Below, one piece after another: positions 24,126 to 32,280 of a stretch of 47,628 bases of DNA. The notes under the pieces are model-generated. The model had not been told where the DNA came from, ran no database searches, and saw only the letters and a list, made by a program, of their open reading frames with translations. The stretch is from Nitrososphaerota archaeon. GTDB lineage: Archaea > Thermoproteota > Nitrososphaeria > Nitrososphaerales > JACPRH01. Every line of letters starts with the position of its first letter. The first letter of the stretch is position 1. The position numbers and the translations under genes were made by a program. The stretch spans positions 1-47,628 of the forward strand of contig JACPRH010000025.1 in assembly GCA_016190055.1 (NCBI GenBank). Direction: 5' to 3'.

Positions 24126-24737
24126 TCACTTGTTTTCTTTTGCTGTAGCAACCTTGGGTTGGTTTTGTGTAGCCGGAGTGTTTTTAGCTCGCTCTATGAG
24201 GTTGATCCTGTATAGGATAGGATGTACGGCTAGAGTGGAGGCGATGTCTTCTAGGAAGAGCGTAGCCAGAATTATCTGTGCGACAATCACTGGAATTCCT
24301 ACCACTGTTGTGTTGAGGAGCCAGATGAAAGGTGTCTGAACAAGGTATGCGCCTATTACTGCCACCAGTTGGCTTACAAGCATATGATGCGGTCTACGTC
24401 TAAGCAACAGGTAAAACAGACCTGCTGAGAAGCCGAGGAGCCCGTTGTAGAAGATTATGAAGGGGTTTGGCGGGGTCACCGAGTAAACCATGCTTGTGGC
24501 TCCGATTAGACCTACGAGTGCTCCGGCAATAGGGCCGATTCCTAGTGCTGCGGTTAGTATTGGGATCTGAATGATGTGGACGCGTGTGGTTACACCGAGC
24601 AGGGTGATCGGGATGGAGAGAGGCATCAGCGCGTTTGAGAGCGCCGATAGCAGCGCTATCAGGGCGATTAGCCTAGTTTTGCTGATCGATAACTCCTGGA
24701 GGAGAGTCCCCGCAGCATTGTTATGAACTTTTTTCAT
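24126..24737 (-). CDS. ECF-transporter substrate-binding (S) component
   Basis: 203 residues from ATG 24737 (a TTG six codons upstream is also in frame) with five or six membrane helices. The pattern TRVHIIQIPILTAALGIGPIAGALVGLIGA is characteristic of S components of energy-coupling-factor vitamin and metal transporters, which bind the substrate and join a shared ATPase module. No ECF ATPase or T-component gene is in the window, so this would be a solitary S component sharing a remote module. Substrate (for example a vitamin) cannot be told. A TATA box about 30 bases upstream suggests a leaderless mRNA starting at ATG 24737. Confidence 0.75.
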   Translation of the reverse strand: MKKVHNNAAGTLLQELSISKTRLIALIALLSALSNALMPLSIPITLLGVTTRVHIIQIPILTAALGIGPIAGALVGLIGATSMVYSVTPPNPFIIFYNGLLGFSAGLFYLLLRRRPHHMLVSQLVAVIGAYLVQTPFIWLLNTTVVGIPVIVAQIILATLFLEDIASTLAVHPILYRINLIERAKNTPATQNQPKVATAKENK

Positions 24738-24763
24738 AATGTTATGAAGAGTCAAGTCTCACC

Positions 24764-24770
24764 CATATAT
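24764..24770 (-). promoter_or_regulatory. TATA box of the ECF S-component gene
   Basis: Minus-strand ATATATG, about 30 bases upstream of ATG 24737, fits leaderless transcription and decides between the two possible starts. Confidence 0.5.
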
Positions 24771-24797
24771 CTGTTTACCTCAGATGACAATCCATTT

Positions 24798-25412
24798 CTA
24801 GGTTTTTGCTTTGGGTCTCAGGTGTATTTTCGCGTTTACAAGCATGCCGTTGGGGACAAGTGTCCTGACACCATCCGGCTTCTCAATGGTTGTGAACAGT
24901 ATCCCTATCTCTGAAACTACTCCTTCTTCATCGACTACCTTCACGGGGTCTCCTACTCTGAAGGGTCTTACCAGCAGAAGAAAGAAGCCAGCGATTATCT
25001 GCCCGAATACTTGTTGAGAAGCGAAGCCCACCACTAGAGCTAGGAAACCGGCTAGTGATACCCCGGCTGCGCCTCCAGCGACTCCTCCAGCAATCGCTGA
25101 GACCATTGCTCCGATCGCTAGGAGCCTGATCAGGTTCTTTACAGATATTGCGGTCGGGTAATCGTATCTTCGTCGTATGCTCCAGTAGACTATGTCTGAG
25201 AAGGTTGACGCGATCAGGTAACCCATTGCCAGCGTAACAAGGATATTGACGTAGATCACGTATTGCGGCAGAGGCGTGATGCCGACTAATGGGAAAACGG
25301 TGTTGAGCAGGTAGGATACGAACACTATAAGTACAGTGTAGAGTAGGATGAAGAGGATTAACTCCACGACGGATCTTTTGAAGCCGTCCTTGGAGGATTC
25401 AGAAGGAACCAT
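24798..25412 (-). CDS. small MscS-type mechanosensitive channel
   Basis: 204 residues with four predicted membrane helices. The pore helix and following segment, SLAGFLALVVGFASQQVFGQIIAGFFLLLVRPFRVGDPVKV, has the Gly/Ala pattern and the FRVGD start of the beta domain typical of MscS. Only the beta part of the cytosolic cage is present (VSEIGILFTTIEKPDGVRTLVPNGML), without the large C-terminal alpha/beta domain, so it is shorter than E. coli MscS but within the range of archaeal small forms. It would release solutes on hypo-osmotic shock. Confidence 0.82.
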   Translation of the reverse strand: MVPSESSKDGFKRSVVELILFILLYTVLIVFVSYLLNTVFPLVGITPLPQYVIYVNILVTLAMGYLIASTFSDIVYWSIRRRYDYPTAISVKNLIRLLAIGAMVSAIAGGVAGGAAGVSLAGFLALVVGFASQQVFGQIIAGFFLLLVRPFRVGDPVKVVDEEGVVSEIGILFTTIEKPDGVRTLVPNGMLVNAKIHLRPKAKT

Positions 25413-25557
25413 TACAATATGAGTTAACGCAGGGCGAATATGTCTCTTACGGCCAAGTAATCACAACTGATAGACGGATGTTTTTTACCGGTTAAATCTA
25501 GGGTTAGAGCCTACGCTGTGCGGCGAAGACCAATCAATCAACAGTTTAGTTGACCGG

Positions 25558-26178
25558 TTACTTCCAGCCGATTCTCTGTAAACTGCGCTGCGTTTTTCGC
25601 CTAGATTTTGAGGCGAAGCGTGGTAGATCGCTGATAACGTAGTTGAAGATGTCCTTAGGGACGACTCGGGTTTGCCGTCCGTTCGCATACTTGTCCGCTA
25701 TGTCTGTTGGGCCAATGTCGACTAGGTAAATGTCGTGTTCGCTCTGAAGCTGTTCCAAATTGCGCACGTTGACGAGGATGTACATCGCGCAGACCTCCAC
25801 GTTGACGTTGAGGCGTTGCAGTGCACTAGTCCACTGCTCATCCGGTGGGAATGGACTCATTATGGTGCTTCCGTTGCCTAGTGTCATCTTAACGCTGATA
25901 ATGCTGAATGAATAACGTTTCTCAAGCTCTGCTGTTCTGGAGATCGTGATAGGCCGTCTGACTGTGATTGCTGCCAGAACCTCTCCTTCTTGGATGCCGG
26001 CGCGTCTGCTGTTAGCTCGTTCAACGTATGTTTTTAGTTCGGTGCGAGAGTTGATTTCTGGTTTCGACATGACGATTAGTATCCCATTTTTGGTGGGTCG
26101 CAGGTGCACGTCTTCTCCGGTGAGGTGGAGCGTAGACTGCCCTTCCGACTCCTGAGAATCCAGTTTAAGGGCGACCAT
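25558..26178 (-). CDS. protein of unknown function, divergent from a putative regulator
   Basis: 206 residues, soluble, with no signal peptide. The first half is beta-rich (STLHLTGEDVHLRPTKNGILIVMSKP); the middle has a helical NSRTELKTYVERANSRRAG stretch. The C-terminal part reads YLVDIGPTDIADKYANGRQTRVVPKDIFNYVISDLPRF and ends in a basic tail. I do not recognise the family. It is divergent from the RHH-like regulator gene at 26340 across a 161-base gap that contains a 20-bp palindrome, so joint control is likely. Confidence 0.55.
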   Translation of the reverse strand: MVALKLDSQESEGQSTLHLTGEDVHLRPTKNGILIVMSKPEINSRTELKTYVERANSRRAGIQEGEVLAAITVRRPITISRTAELEKRYSFSIISVKMTLGNGSTIMSPFPPDEQWTSALQRLNVNVEVCAMYILVNVRNLEQLQSEHDIYLVDIGPTDIADKYANGRQTRVVPKDIFNYVISDLPRFASKSRRKTQRSLQRIGWK

Positions 26179-26212
26179 AGTTTGTATGGAGCCAATGTAG
26201 GATATATCTGTA

Positions 26213-26232
26213 ACGTGTACACCTGTACACGT
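26213..26232. promoter_or_regulatory. 20-bp palindromic operator candidate
   Basis: Half-site ACGTGTACA (26213-26221), a two-base centre CC, and its exact inverse TGTACACGT (26224-26232). It sits 35 bases from the start of the leftward gene and 108 before the rightward start, in a divergent promoter region. It fits a dimeric regulator site, possibly for the RHH-like protein at 26340. Confidence 0.55.
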
Positions 26233-26303
26233 AACATTTGTCTATATTAACGACTACGTATATTCTAGAATAAATATTTTATATGTACCATTGCTGTATT
26301 TAC

Positions 26304-26311
26304 ATATATAT
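26304..26311 (+). promoter_or_regulatory. TATA box of the 26340 gene
   Basis: The TATATATA-like run is 29-36 bases before ATG 26340. It supports that internal ATG as the true start over the longer frame beginning at 26283. Confidence 0.5.
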
Positions 26312-26339
26312 AGTACGCGACTTGGAAAGTAAAGATCAC

Positions 26340-26882
26340 ATGCCGCTCCCAACTGCTCCTAGAACATTTCGCATCAGGAAGGACGTGCTGGATGAGCTTG
26401 ATAGAAGAGCGTCGGGAAGGTTCATGACCGCAAATCAGCTTGTTAATCAGATGCTGTATAGGGAGCTGTTTCTTGAGGCTCTGTTCAGAGAAATAGACGC
26501 CTTGACGATAAGTCGAGAAACACTTATCGCGATACTGAAATCAACGAACACCAGCGATTTTGAGGAGGCCGGCAGAATAATGGCGGACATCGTACCTGTG
26601 CAGCTGTTCGCGCTGCATCAAGTCGAAGCCAATCTACAGTCCTACATATACGCACTGGGAGAAGTTTACGGCAAAATATGCGGATGGTTCTCCTTCAAAC
26701 ATCTACCAGAAAGGGATCGGCAGCGTCTCATTGTTACGCATGAGCTTGGCCCGAACTGGTCCGCCTTCCTCAAGGGGTACATTGGCGAGACGCTGAGAAA
26801 AACTACTGGAGTACAACCAAAAGTAGTAGGTGACGAACATACCTTAACCTTTGAAGTGCAGACACAACCTGCACAGCCGTGA
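26340..26882 (+). CDS. RHH-like N-terminus plus sensor-like domain, putative regulator (paralog of 16910)
   Basis: 180 residues from ATG 26340. The N-terminal TFRIRKDVLDELDRRASGRFMTANQLVNQML has the strand-helix-helix shape of ribbon-helix-helix regulators. A helical middle follows, then a conserved-looking domain with THELGPNWSAFLKGYIGETL and C-terminal strands. The H-x5-WSxF pattern and layout match the protein at 16910-17476. It lies next to a 20-bp palindrome and is followed about 50 bases later by a NikR-like gene, so the two could be a regulatory pair. The effector molecule is unknown. Confidence 0.55.
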   Translation: MPLPTAPRTFRIRKDVLDELDRRASGRFMTANQLVNQMLYRELFLEALFREIDALTISRETLIAILKSTNTSDFEEAGRIMADIVPVQLFALHQVEANLQSYIYALGEVYGKICGWFSFKHLPERDRQRLIVTHELGPNWSAFLKGYIGETLRKTTGVQPKVVGDEHTLTFEVQTQPAQP

Positions 26883-26935
26883 CAAGATAGTGGCTGATTA
26901 AACATCATCTAATCAGGAGGACTTATTATCACCAG

Positions 26936-27382
26936 TTGTCTACTGAACAGATTATGAGCGGAGAAAAGGGAATCGAGCGCATCACCATCTCGCTAACTAC
27001 GGATCTTTTATCGACTCTTGATGAAATCAGCCGTAATCTGGGACATCGAAGCCGCTCAGAGACGCTTCGAGCTGCAGCACGCGACTATATTGCAGAGAAT
27101 AGGTGGAGTGAAGATGAGGGTTGGCGAGTCGGCGTCATAATGTTGCAGTACAACCATCATCAGCCTAAGGTGATGCAGCAGATTAACCGTCTCCGAGGAG
27201 AGATGAGACATCTAATACGCTCATCGCTCAGCTTAGCTGTATCTAAAGACGACACTATGGAGGTTATAGCGGTTCAAGGTGAAGCGGATAAGATCAAGCA
27301 GTTAATCGAAGAAGCGAGAAAAATCAGGCGCGTCAAGACGATCCGCTGGTCACTCACACCCTGCGGCCGATCAATCCCGTAG
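26936..27382 (+). CDS. NikR-like RHH-ACT transcriptional regulator lacking the nickel ligands
   Basis: 148 residues from TTG 26936; an ATG at 26954 is an alternative, and AGGAGG lies at 26915-26920. The N-terminal ITISLTTDLLSTLDEISRNLG and SRSETLRAAARDYI form the DNA-binding RHH. GWRVGVIMLQYNHHQP begins the ACT-like domain, and the TMEVIAVQGEADKIKQLIEEARKIRRV stretch closes it, all as in NikR. In the E. coli protein nickel binds His76, His87, His89 and Cys95. In an ungapped alignment these positions are Gly, Ser, Ala and Thr here, so nickel sensing in the usual way looks impossible. It may sense another ligand. Confidence 0.8.
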   Translation: MSTEQIMSGEKGIERITISLTTDLLSTLDEISRNLGHRSRSETLRAAARDYIAENRWSEDEGWRVGVIMLQYNHHQPKVMQQINRLRGEMRHLIRSSLSLAVSKDDTMEVIAVQGEADKIKQLIEEARKIRRVKTIRWSLTPCGRSIP

Positions 27383-27519
27383 ACCAGCATCAGCCAGCTG
27401 TTCGAGCAAGCCTACTTCCTCCTCAAAACAGAGAGGGGTGGGTTGCTGTATGCAAAGGAAAGTTGCCGCATGCATGACGATAAATGCTGATTGCCGTCTT
27501 TCTAAGCCCGGTGCGGTAA

Positions 27520-27828
27520 ATGACGTTGGCGTTAAACTGCTGGGAGTACATGAAGTGCGGTAGAGAACCTGATGGAGTAAAAACTGGGAAGATAGGGGTA
27601 TGTCCAGCGGCGACCGACACTCAACGTAACGGCTTAAACCATGGGAAAAGAGCCGGCAGAAGCTGCTGGGAGGTAACTGACGCCTGCTGCGTCGGCCAGA
27701 CGCAGGGACTCCTTGTTAAGAGACAGATTTCCTGCGTAAACTGCGGATTCTACCGGAAAGTCAAGAGAGAAGAAGGAGCCCAATTCAAACAGCTGAAAGA
27801 AAGGCTAGAAATATGCATAAGCGTCTAA
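27520..27828 (+). CDS. two-CW-domain cysteine-rich protein
   Basis: 102 residues with ten Cys. NCWEYMKCGRE, then IGVCPAA, RSCWEVTDACC and ISCVNCGFYRKV give the paired CW motifs known from bacterial and archaeal two-CW proteins. These are small, probably metal-binding or disulfide-bonded modules, sometimes linked to sensory proteins. Short charged helix at the C-terminus. Start ATG 27520 is favoured, as the conserved part begins at once; a TTG two codons later is possible. The gene stands alone with 137 bases on its 5' side. Function is unknown. Confidence 0.7.
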   Translation: MTLALNCWEYMKCGREPDGVKTGKIGVCPAATDTQRNGLNHGKRAGRSCWEVTDACCVGQTQGLLVKRQISCVNCGFYRKVKREEGAQFKQLKERLEICISV

Positions 27829-28045
27829 AGCCTGAACAAATAACGGGCAAGCATATGCGAAACTAACTAGCGGCACAGATAACAGCAGGTTAATCCACGA
27901 TAAAACGACGTATTCTGCTTGTATAGAACGGTTCTAAATTCAAATCTGACCAGTAGAGGCTACTTTCGTGCTGGAAAAACAAGTTCAGCGCTGAATATGT
28001 TTTTTAGCGACTAGACACATCAATTCTACTTGGGTGTGTGCGTAG

Positions 28046-28681
28046 ATGGAAAGCCGAATTGCAACTGTCCTTCTGATAGCTATTTTGGTTGCTCCCATGT
28101 CCTATGCTTTGGCGCCAGGAGTCCTCGCCATCTTTTTGACAGCTACGCCTGAGACGCAGAATGTGTCTGCAGGAGGCTCCGCGAAGTTCCAAATATCTAT
28201 CGCTTCAGGTGGAGAGTGGGTTAGAGGCAGCGTTAAACTTGAACTGCTTCAGCCTCCTAATGGTGTATCCGCTACCTTCGAACCTAATCCCGTAAACCTA
28301 ACTGATACAGCCAATGTTACGATGACAGCGGTTGTAGCTCAGGATGTGCCTACTCAGCATATCTTATTGACGGTGAGAGGTGAGGGGGCAGAGGAGATAT
28401 CGCAAAAAGTGACTAACAGCGTAGTCGCGATGGATATCAATGTCACCGGGTCTAAAGCGGCACCGTCTCAGGGAGGAGCTACGACCTCGTTTGTAACCAG
28501 TACTGCGACAAGCACCACTACTACAACAGTCACCACCACCTTAGTATCAACGACTACCACTACGGTTAGCAGCGGAGTTTCAGTCGGAACCGCCTATGTA
28601 ATCGTTGGAGTAACAGCTATTCTGGCTCTAGTGGCATTAGTGCTTGAAAGCAGGGTACACGGTCTTAGACGCCGCAAGTAA
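28046..28681 (+). CDS. stalked surface protein (signal peptide, beta domain, Thr-rich stalk, C-terminal helix)
   Basis: 211 residues. The N-terminal hydrophobic segment ending near residue 28 is a signal peptide. Residues about 33-135 form a beta-sandwich with AGGSAKFQISIASGG, a pattern of NEW3/Ig-like domains that bind or space proteins. Residues about 145-175 are nearly all Thr, Ser and Val (stalk, a likely O-glycosylation zone). A membrane helix of about 20 residues and RVHGLRRRK end the protein, placing the tail inside the cell. This is the same anchor plan as in the tetraheme proteins and the PQQ enzyme, but with no redox motif. Confidence 0.7.
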   Translation: MESRIATVLLIAILVAPMSYALAPGVLAIFLTATPETQNVSAGGSAKFQISIASGGEWVRGSVKLELLQPPNGVSATFEPNPVNLTDTANVTMTAVVAQDVPTQHILLTVRGEGAEEISQKVTNSVVAMDINVTGSKAAPSQGGATTSFVTSTATSTTTTTVTTTLVSTTTTTVSSGVSVGTAYVIVGVTAILALVALVLESRVHGLRRRK

Positions 28682-28707
28682 GGATTAGTCGGTAACAGTA
28701 TGTTTGT

Positions 28708-29340
28708 TTACTGAGATTCGAAGTAATGTTCGAGCAACCGCCGCATTCCACGTCTGGTGATTTCGGAGAGTGTGGACGGCTCGACTCCTACTTTGTTTGC
28801 GAATTCGATTGAGTTGATTTTTCGCGGATAGTCAAAGAAGCCCATTTTTAACGCGAGCCAAAGTACCCGCTCCTGTTTCTCGGTTAAGACTCTTCCTTTA
28901 GCCTCATACCGCTCTATCTTCAACACCTTCGGCTTCAAGCCTTTCGACTCTAGTCCGAAGATAATTGCTCGGTAGGCCTCAAAGTTAGGTGCGATGAAAG
29001 TATAGACGAAGGTTTGGTCGTGGATATCTCTTCCTGAGACGAGGAAAGAGCCGTGGGAGACAATTGTGTTGCAGACGTCGCAGCCGTCTGTATCGAACCA
29101 CGCTAGCTCTTCGTCTGGATAATCGCTGTGTGTCTTGGTGAAGGTGTCTTTAGGGATCTTTTCAATCTGTTTTGAAGACATTTTTACTAGGTGGCGGGTT
29201 ACCCCTTTCTCAGAACCTCTGACATCCATCATTCGAAACTCGTTGATCCCTAGGTCTTTGAGCAACGCCAAAACCTTGCATCGCTCATTCACTATCTCAA
29301 TCGATATGCTGTACGGACTGTACCCCGGGCCTTCCGACAC
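28708..29340 (-). CDS. Bat-type (HTH-10) transcriptional regulator
   Basis: 210 residues. The C-terminal part (about 152-205), LTEKQERVLWLALKMGFFDYPRKI and VEPSTLSEITRRGMRRLL, is the HTH-10 domain of bacterio-opsin-activator-like archaeal regulators. The N-terminal half is a sensor domain with CDVC near residue 92 and FLVSG, typical of this group in Thaumarchaeota-like genomes, where many such paralogs occur. The Cys pair may serve redox or metal sensing. It lies next to the stalked protein gene and upstream of the redox island; its targets are unknown. Confidence 0.8.
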   Translation of the reverse strand: MSEGPGYSPYSISIEIVNERCKVLALLKDLGINEFRMMDVRGSEKGVTRHLVKMSSKQIEKIPKDTFTKTHSDYPDEELAWFDTDGCDVCNTIVSHGSFLVSGRDIHDQTFVYTFIAPNFEAYRAIIFGLESKGLKPKVLKIERYEAKGRVLTEKQERVLWLALKMGFFDYPRKINSIEFANKVGVEPSTLSEITRRGMRRLLEHYFESQ

Positions 29341-29445
29341 CTATGTAACCCTGATAGCGGATATCAATCTGGAGTTTATTAACAAATAACAACGGTTTTC
29401 GAGTAATGACGCTTAGTTGGTTGATTGATTGGCCTTGGGTTGTGG

Positions 29446-30663
29446 TTACTTGAGATTGTTGCAGGCGGGGCAGGGCTCGTCAGGTGATAACTCGTTGCCG
29501 CAGGTGATGCAGAGCTTTATCGGGCTCGCGTCAACTAGTTTTTTCTGTGCTTTAGAGTTGAAGTACGTTATGGAGTTGTTGCTGTTCTGGATGTCCTGTT
29601 CGACTAGGGTGAGTGAGCTGTTAGAGGCTTTGTCAGCGTTGAGCGCGCCTAGGCAGCTTGAGGCGTTGGTGATGAACGCGCATGCTTTGCCGGTGTCAGG
29701 GTTTTCCGAGTAGGCTTCTTGCACTGCTCCTAGAAGTGAGGAGAGGAACTGCAGCCGTTTGTGTATGCCAGTTAATTGCTTGTTTAAGGATGGGAGATTC
29801 TTCACCATATCTGCTTCTCTAATCTCCCCTATGTCGGTGCGTAGCCTTAGCTCCCTGACGTGATCTGTGATTCTCTTAATCTCCTTCCTGTGCGCTCCGG
29901 CCTCGTTCAGAATCCCGTTAACCGAGTCGCGGAGGTTTTTCTCTAAAGCGGAGATGTTAGCTGCATAATCTGTATAGACCCTCCTGAATACTTTGCCGTC
30001 TAAATCGTTTGCAGCTATCTTTGAGAGAGCCTTTGTCTTCAGAGCATATCCTCGCTCCAGCTTCTGAAGTAGGTTCTGTAGATCATCTCGAAGCCCAGGA
30101 GTAGTTAGATCTGAACCGCATTCAACGCAGTATTTGATCTCGGAAGCGGTGCGTTTTCTGCAGTGAGGACAATCGGTGAGTGATTTATCTTGATCCGCTG
30201 CAGGTTGAGCCACATATGCTGCTTCAGTGATGACTGATCTAGTGAACAAGGTTTTCACGGGGCCCTTCATAAAGCCCAAGAGTCCAACTCCGCTTACAAT
30301 CAGTTCAACAGCGCCTTGCAGCAGGTTTGTGTTTGTATAGATGAACAGTATGCCAAGTAGGATACCTATTGCGAATGCTCCGATGGTCATTCTTCGAGCC
30401 CAGTTTTTGAGACGCCAAAGCCCAAGGCCTGCTAGAAAGCAGAAAGCCGCAGTGGCGGGGAATATCAGTGTCCAAGTTTCCGGAACTTGCAGCGATACGT
30501 GTTGGGGTGGAGTAATCACAACTATGTAGAATATTGTGAGGTAGCTGGAGATGAGCCCTATTGGAATGTAGATTAGGAGGGCGAAGAGCCGGATGACTAG
30601 CAACGCCCACCGCTGCTCCTTCGGTATTGCAGCTGGTATAAGCAGGGTCTTAACAGTCTCCAA
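29446..30663 (-). CDS. membrane protein with two zinc-ribbon-like motifs
   Basis: 405 residues. About four membrane helices lie in residues 20-130. A first Cys-cluster, CPHCRKRTASEIKYCVECG, is near 165-183. A long helical and charged middle part (about 190-370) resembles a coiled coil. A second cluster, CITCGNELSPDEPCPACN, lies at the extreme C-terminus. The paired CxxC motifs fit zinc ribbons facing the cytoplasm. It is the last gene of the operon that begins with the 33465 cytochrome, 34 bases after its neighbour. It could be an assembly or scaffolding factor for the cytochromes, but this is inference. Confidence 0.6.
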   Translation of the reverse strand: METVKTLLIPAAIPKEQRWALLVIRLFALLIYIPIGLISSYLTIFYIVVITPPQHVSLQVPETWTLIFPATAAFCFLAGLGLWRLKNWARRMTIGAFAIGILLGILFIYTNTNLLQGAVELIVSGVGLLGFMKGPVKTLFTRSVITEAAYVAQPAADQDKSLTDCPHCRKRTASEIKYCVECGSDLTTPGLRDDLQNLLQKLERGYALKTKALSKIAANDLDGKVFRRVYTDYAANISALEKNLRDSVNGILNEAGAHRKEIKRITDHVRELRLRTDIGEIREADMVKNLPSLNKQLTGIHKRLQFLSSLLGAVQEAYSENPDTGKACAFITNASSCLGALNADKASNSSLTLVEQDIQNSNNSITYFNSKAQKKLVDASPIKLCITCGNELSPDEPCPACNNLK

Positions 30664-30697
30664 GCTCTATCTTTAAGGTAGTTACTCTTCATTTATA

Positions 30698-31282
30698 CTA
30701 TTCTATGACAGGTTTCATTATCTTCTTGCGGCGACGCGGCATAATCGAAGCCAACAGCAGGCTTCCCAGCATTACACCACCTATCATTGAGAGGAGCCCG
30801 CCCTCTATCCTGATCTCGCCAAAGGCCCGGTAAATGAAGACCATGTAGTCGACAAGCGCAAAGTAAAGCAATGTCAGTCCTAGTGCGACGTAGATGTGGT
30901 GTTTGAAGGGGTTCTGAATATTGATTCTTGTTCTTGGGATATTTAGGTTCTGGAAGTAGAATCCGGCGATTATAAAGAACGGTATTGCTAGCGCGGCGGA
31001 GACGGTGATAGCGAACATCGATGATGACGCATCGAAGGGCGAGAAGGGTACGTCCGTAGACAGCGGTACGCCTCCGGCGCCTGCCGCAGGGTTGTTCGGC
31101 CTGACATACACACGTTCACCCCAGAGATACCATTCTCTTTTCTCCATGATCATCCCAGCGACGGGTTCGTTTATCTGCGTCGAGGTGAGTGGGAGAGAGA
31201 AGCTGGCTATCGTCAAGGCTACTACTAGGATACTTATTGTTCTCACGGATAATTTTTGAAGTAAACCTTTCTTTTTTATCAT
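30698..31282 (-). CDS. four-helix membrane protein, unknown, coupled to a multiheme cytochrome
   Basis: 194 residues. Basic N-terminus, an initial helix (about 15-35), an extracytoplasmic part of about 50 residues with a WYLWGERVYV segment, then three further helices and the basic tail PRRRKK. The start codon overlaps the stop of the preceding cytochrome gene by one base (TAATG), so translation is coupled. There are no CXXCH motifs or conserved redox residues beyond a few His (FKHHIYVAL). It may be the membrane partner of the cytochromes, for example a quinone or heme contact point. The His pair FKHH is worth noting but proves nothing. Confidence 0.55.
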   Translation of the reverse strand: MIKKKGLLQKLSVRTISILVVALTIASFSLPLTSTQINEPVAGMIMEKREWYLWGERVYVRPNNPAAGAGGVPLSTDVPFSPFDASSSMFAITVSAALAIPFFIIAGFYFQNLNIPRTRINIQNPFKHHIYVALGLTLLYFALVDYMVFIYRAFGEIRIEGGLLSMIGGVMLGSLLLASIMPRRRKKIMKPVIE

Positions 31283-32247
31283 TAATATGTGGCCTCCTCG
31301 CTACTGAAACTTCTGAAAATCAATCCGCCTATTACTACCATCGCCATAATTATGAATATTACGTTTACAGCAAGCACGCTGGAACCGAACATTGATGTCA
31401 CAGGTTGAAGCACCTGCAAGTGGGTCTGAACGATAGTAGACTCTAAAGCTGCTAGCATAAATGGCGGAGTCTTTACGGAGGACTCACTAGTAGAATTATC
31501 ACTTACCGGCTCTTCTGGTGACTCACCGTTTGGCCCAAGAGTCTGATTAGATCTAATAGGCGGCTCAGCGGGTTTTGATGAGCGGGGCAATTGATGATCT
31601 GAGTGAGGTGAGCCTTCGTAGCCCGGTGTTTGTAGCGGCTCATCACCCGCATCTGGCGGAAGAGGTATTTCCTCAGGCGGAGACGGCGGGTTTTCCCGCT
31701 CAGTGTTAGGAGGTTGTTCAACAGGGGTGTCTTGCAGTTCTTCTGTAGGTATCTGTTCAGCTGGAACGCGCTCAGATGGGGCGTTGGTGATATTGCTAAT
31801 TAAAGGCCGGAAGGACGCTTTGTGTGTATCATGGCAGACTGCGCATTCAACTCCTTCGGGGGGATGTAATCCATTCTTAGGATTGTGCGGTGAATTAGAG
31901 GGGTCCTTTCCGTGACAACTTTTGCAGTCGGTGCTTACAGGGGCGGGGTGAAGTTGGTGACAGTTGCTACAGGTGTATTTGAGGTGGCATGTGGCGCAGC
32001 TAGGAATTTTAGTTTCGACTGGAGAGACGTCTATCGTGTGTCCTGAGTGAACTTGCTCGACATCAGGTTTTTCCTGATGACAAGATACCCAGCAGTCCTG
32101 AGTATTCGGTATGTTCGTGGGTTTCACATCTGTATAATGACATTTGAAACAGGTAGCAGGCGGAGTTAGCCCATAGGTTACATTTGTGGAAGTGATCACG
32201 AAAATAGTGAAGATAAAAAAGAAGAGGGGAATGACCCAGATGGCCAT
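31282..32247 (-). CDS. multiheme cytochrome c, five CXXCH plus one CX3CH, C-terminal membrane anchor
   Basis: 321 residues. Signal or anchor helix at residues 1-20. Heme-binding motifs are CFKCH (33-37), CWVSCH (52-57, spacing of three), CATCH (84-88), CSNCH (93-97), CKSCH (108-112) and CAVCH (135-139). A Pro/Glu-rich, disordered linker of about 120 residues (150-270) follows, then a membrane helix near 290-311 and a short tail. The Pro-rich linker takes the place of the Thr stalk of neighbouring proteins. It would carry electrons outside the membrane. Second gene of the operon, 33 bases after the first cytochrome and overlapping the next gene. Confidence 0.85.
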   Translation of the reverse strand: MAIWVIPLFFFIFTIFVITSTNVTYGLTPPATCFKCHYTDVKPTNIPNTQDCWVSCHQEKPDVEQVHSGHTIDVSPVETKIPSCATCHLKYTCSNCHQLHPAPVSTDCKSCHGKDPSNSPHNPKNGLHPPEGVECAVCHDTHKASFRPLISNITNAPSERVPAEQIPTEELQDTPVEQPPNTERENPPSPPEEIPLPPDAGDEPLQTPGYEGSPHSDHQLPRSSKPAEPPIRSNQTLGPNGESPEEPVSDNSTSESSVKTPPFMLAALESTIVQTHLQVLQPVTSMFGSSVLAVNVIFIIMAMVVIGGLIFRSFSSEEATY

Positions 32248-32280
32248 TCTTTGAGACGTGTATCTCCCTCCTCGTTCGGT

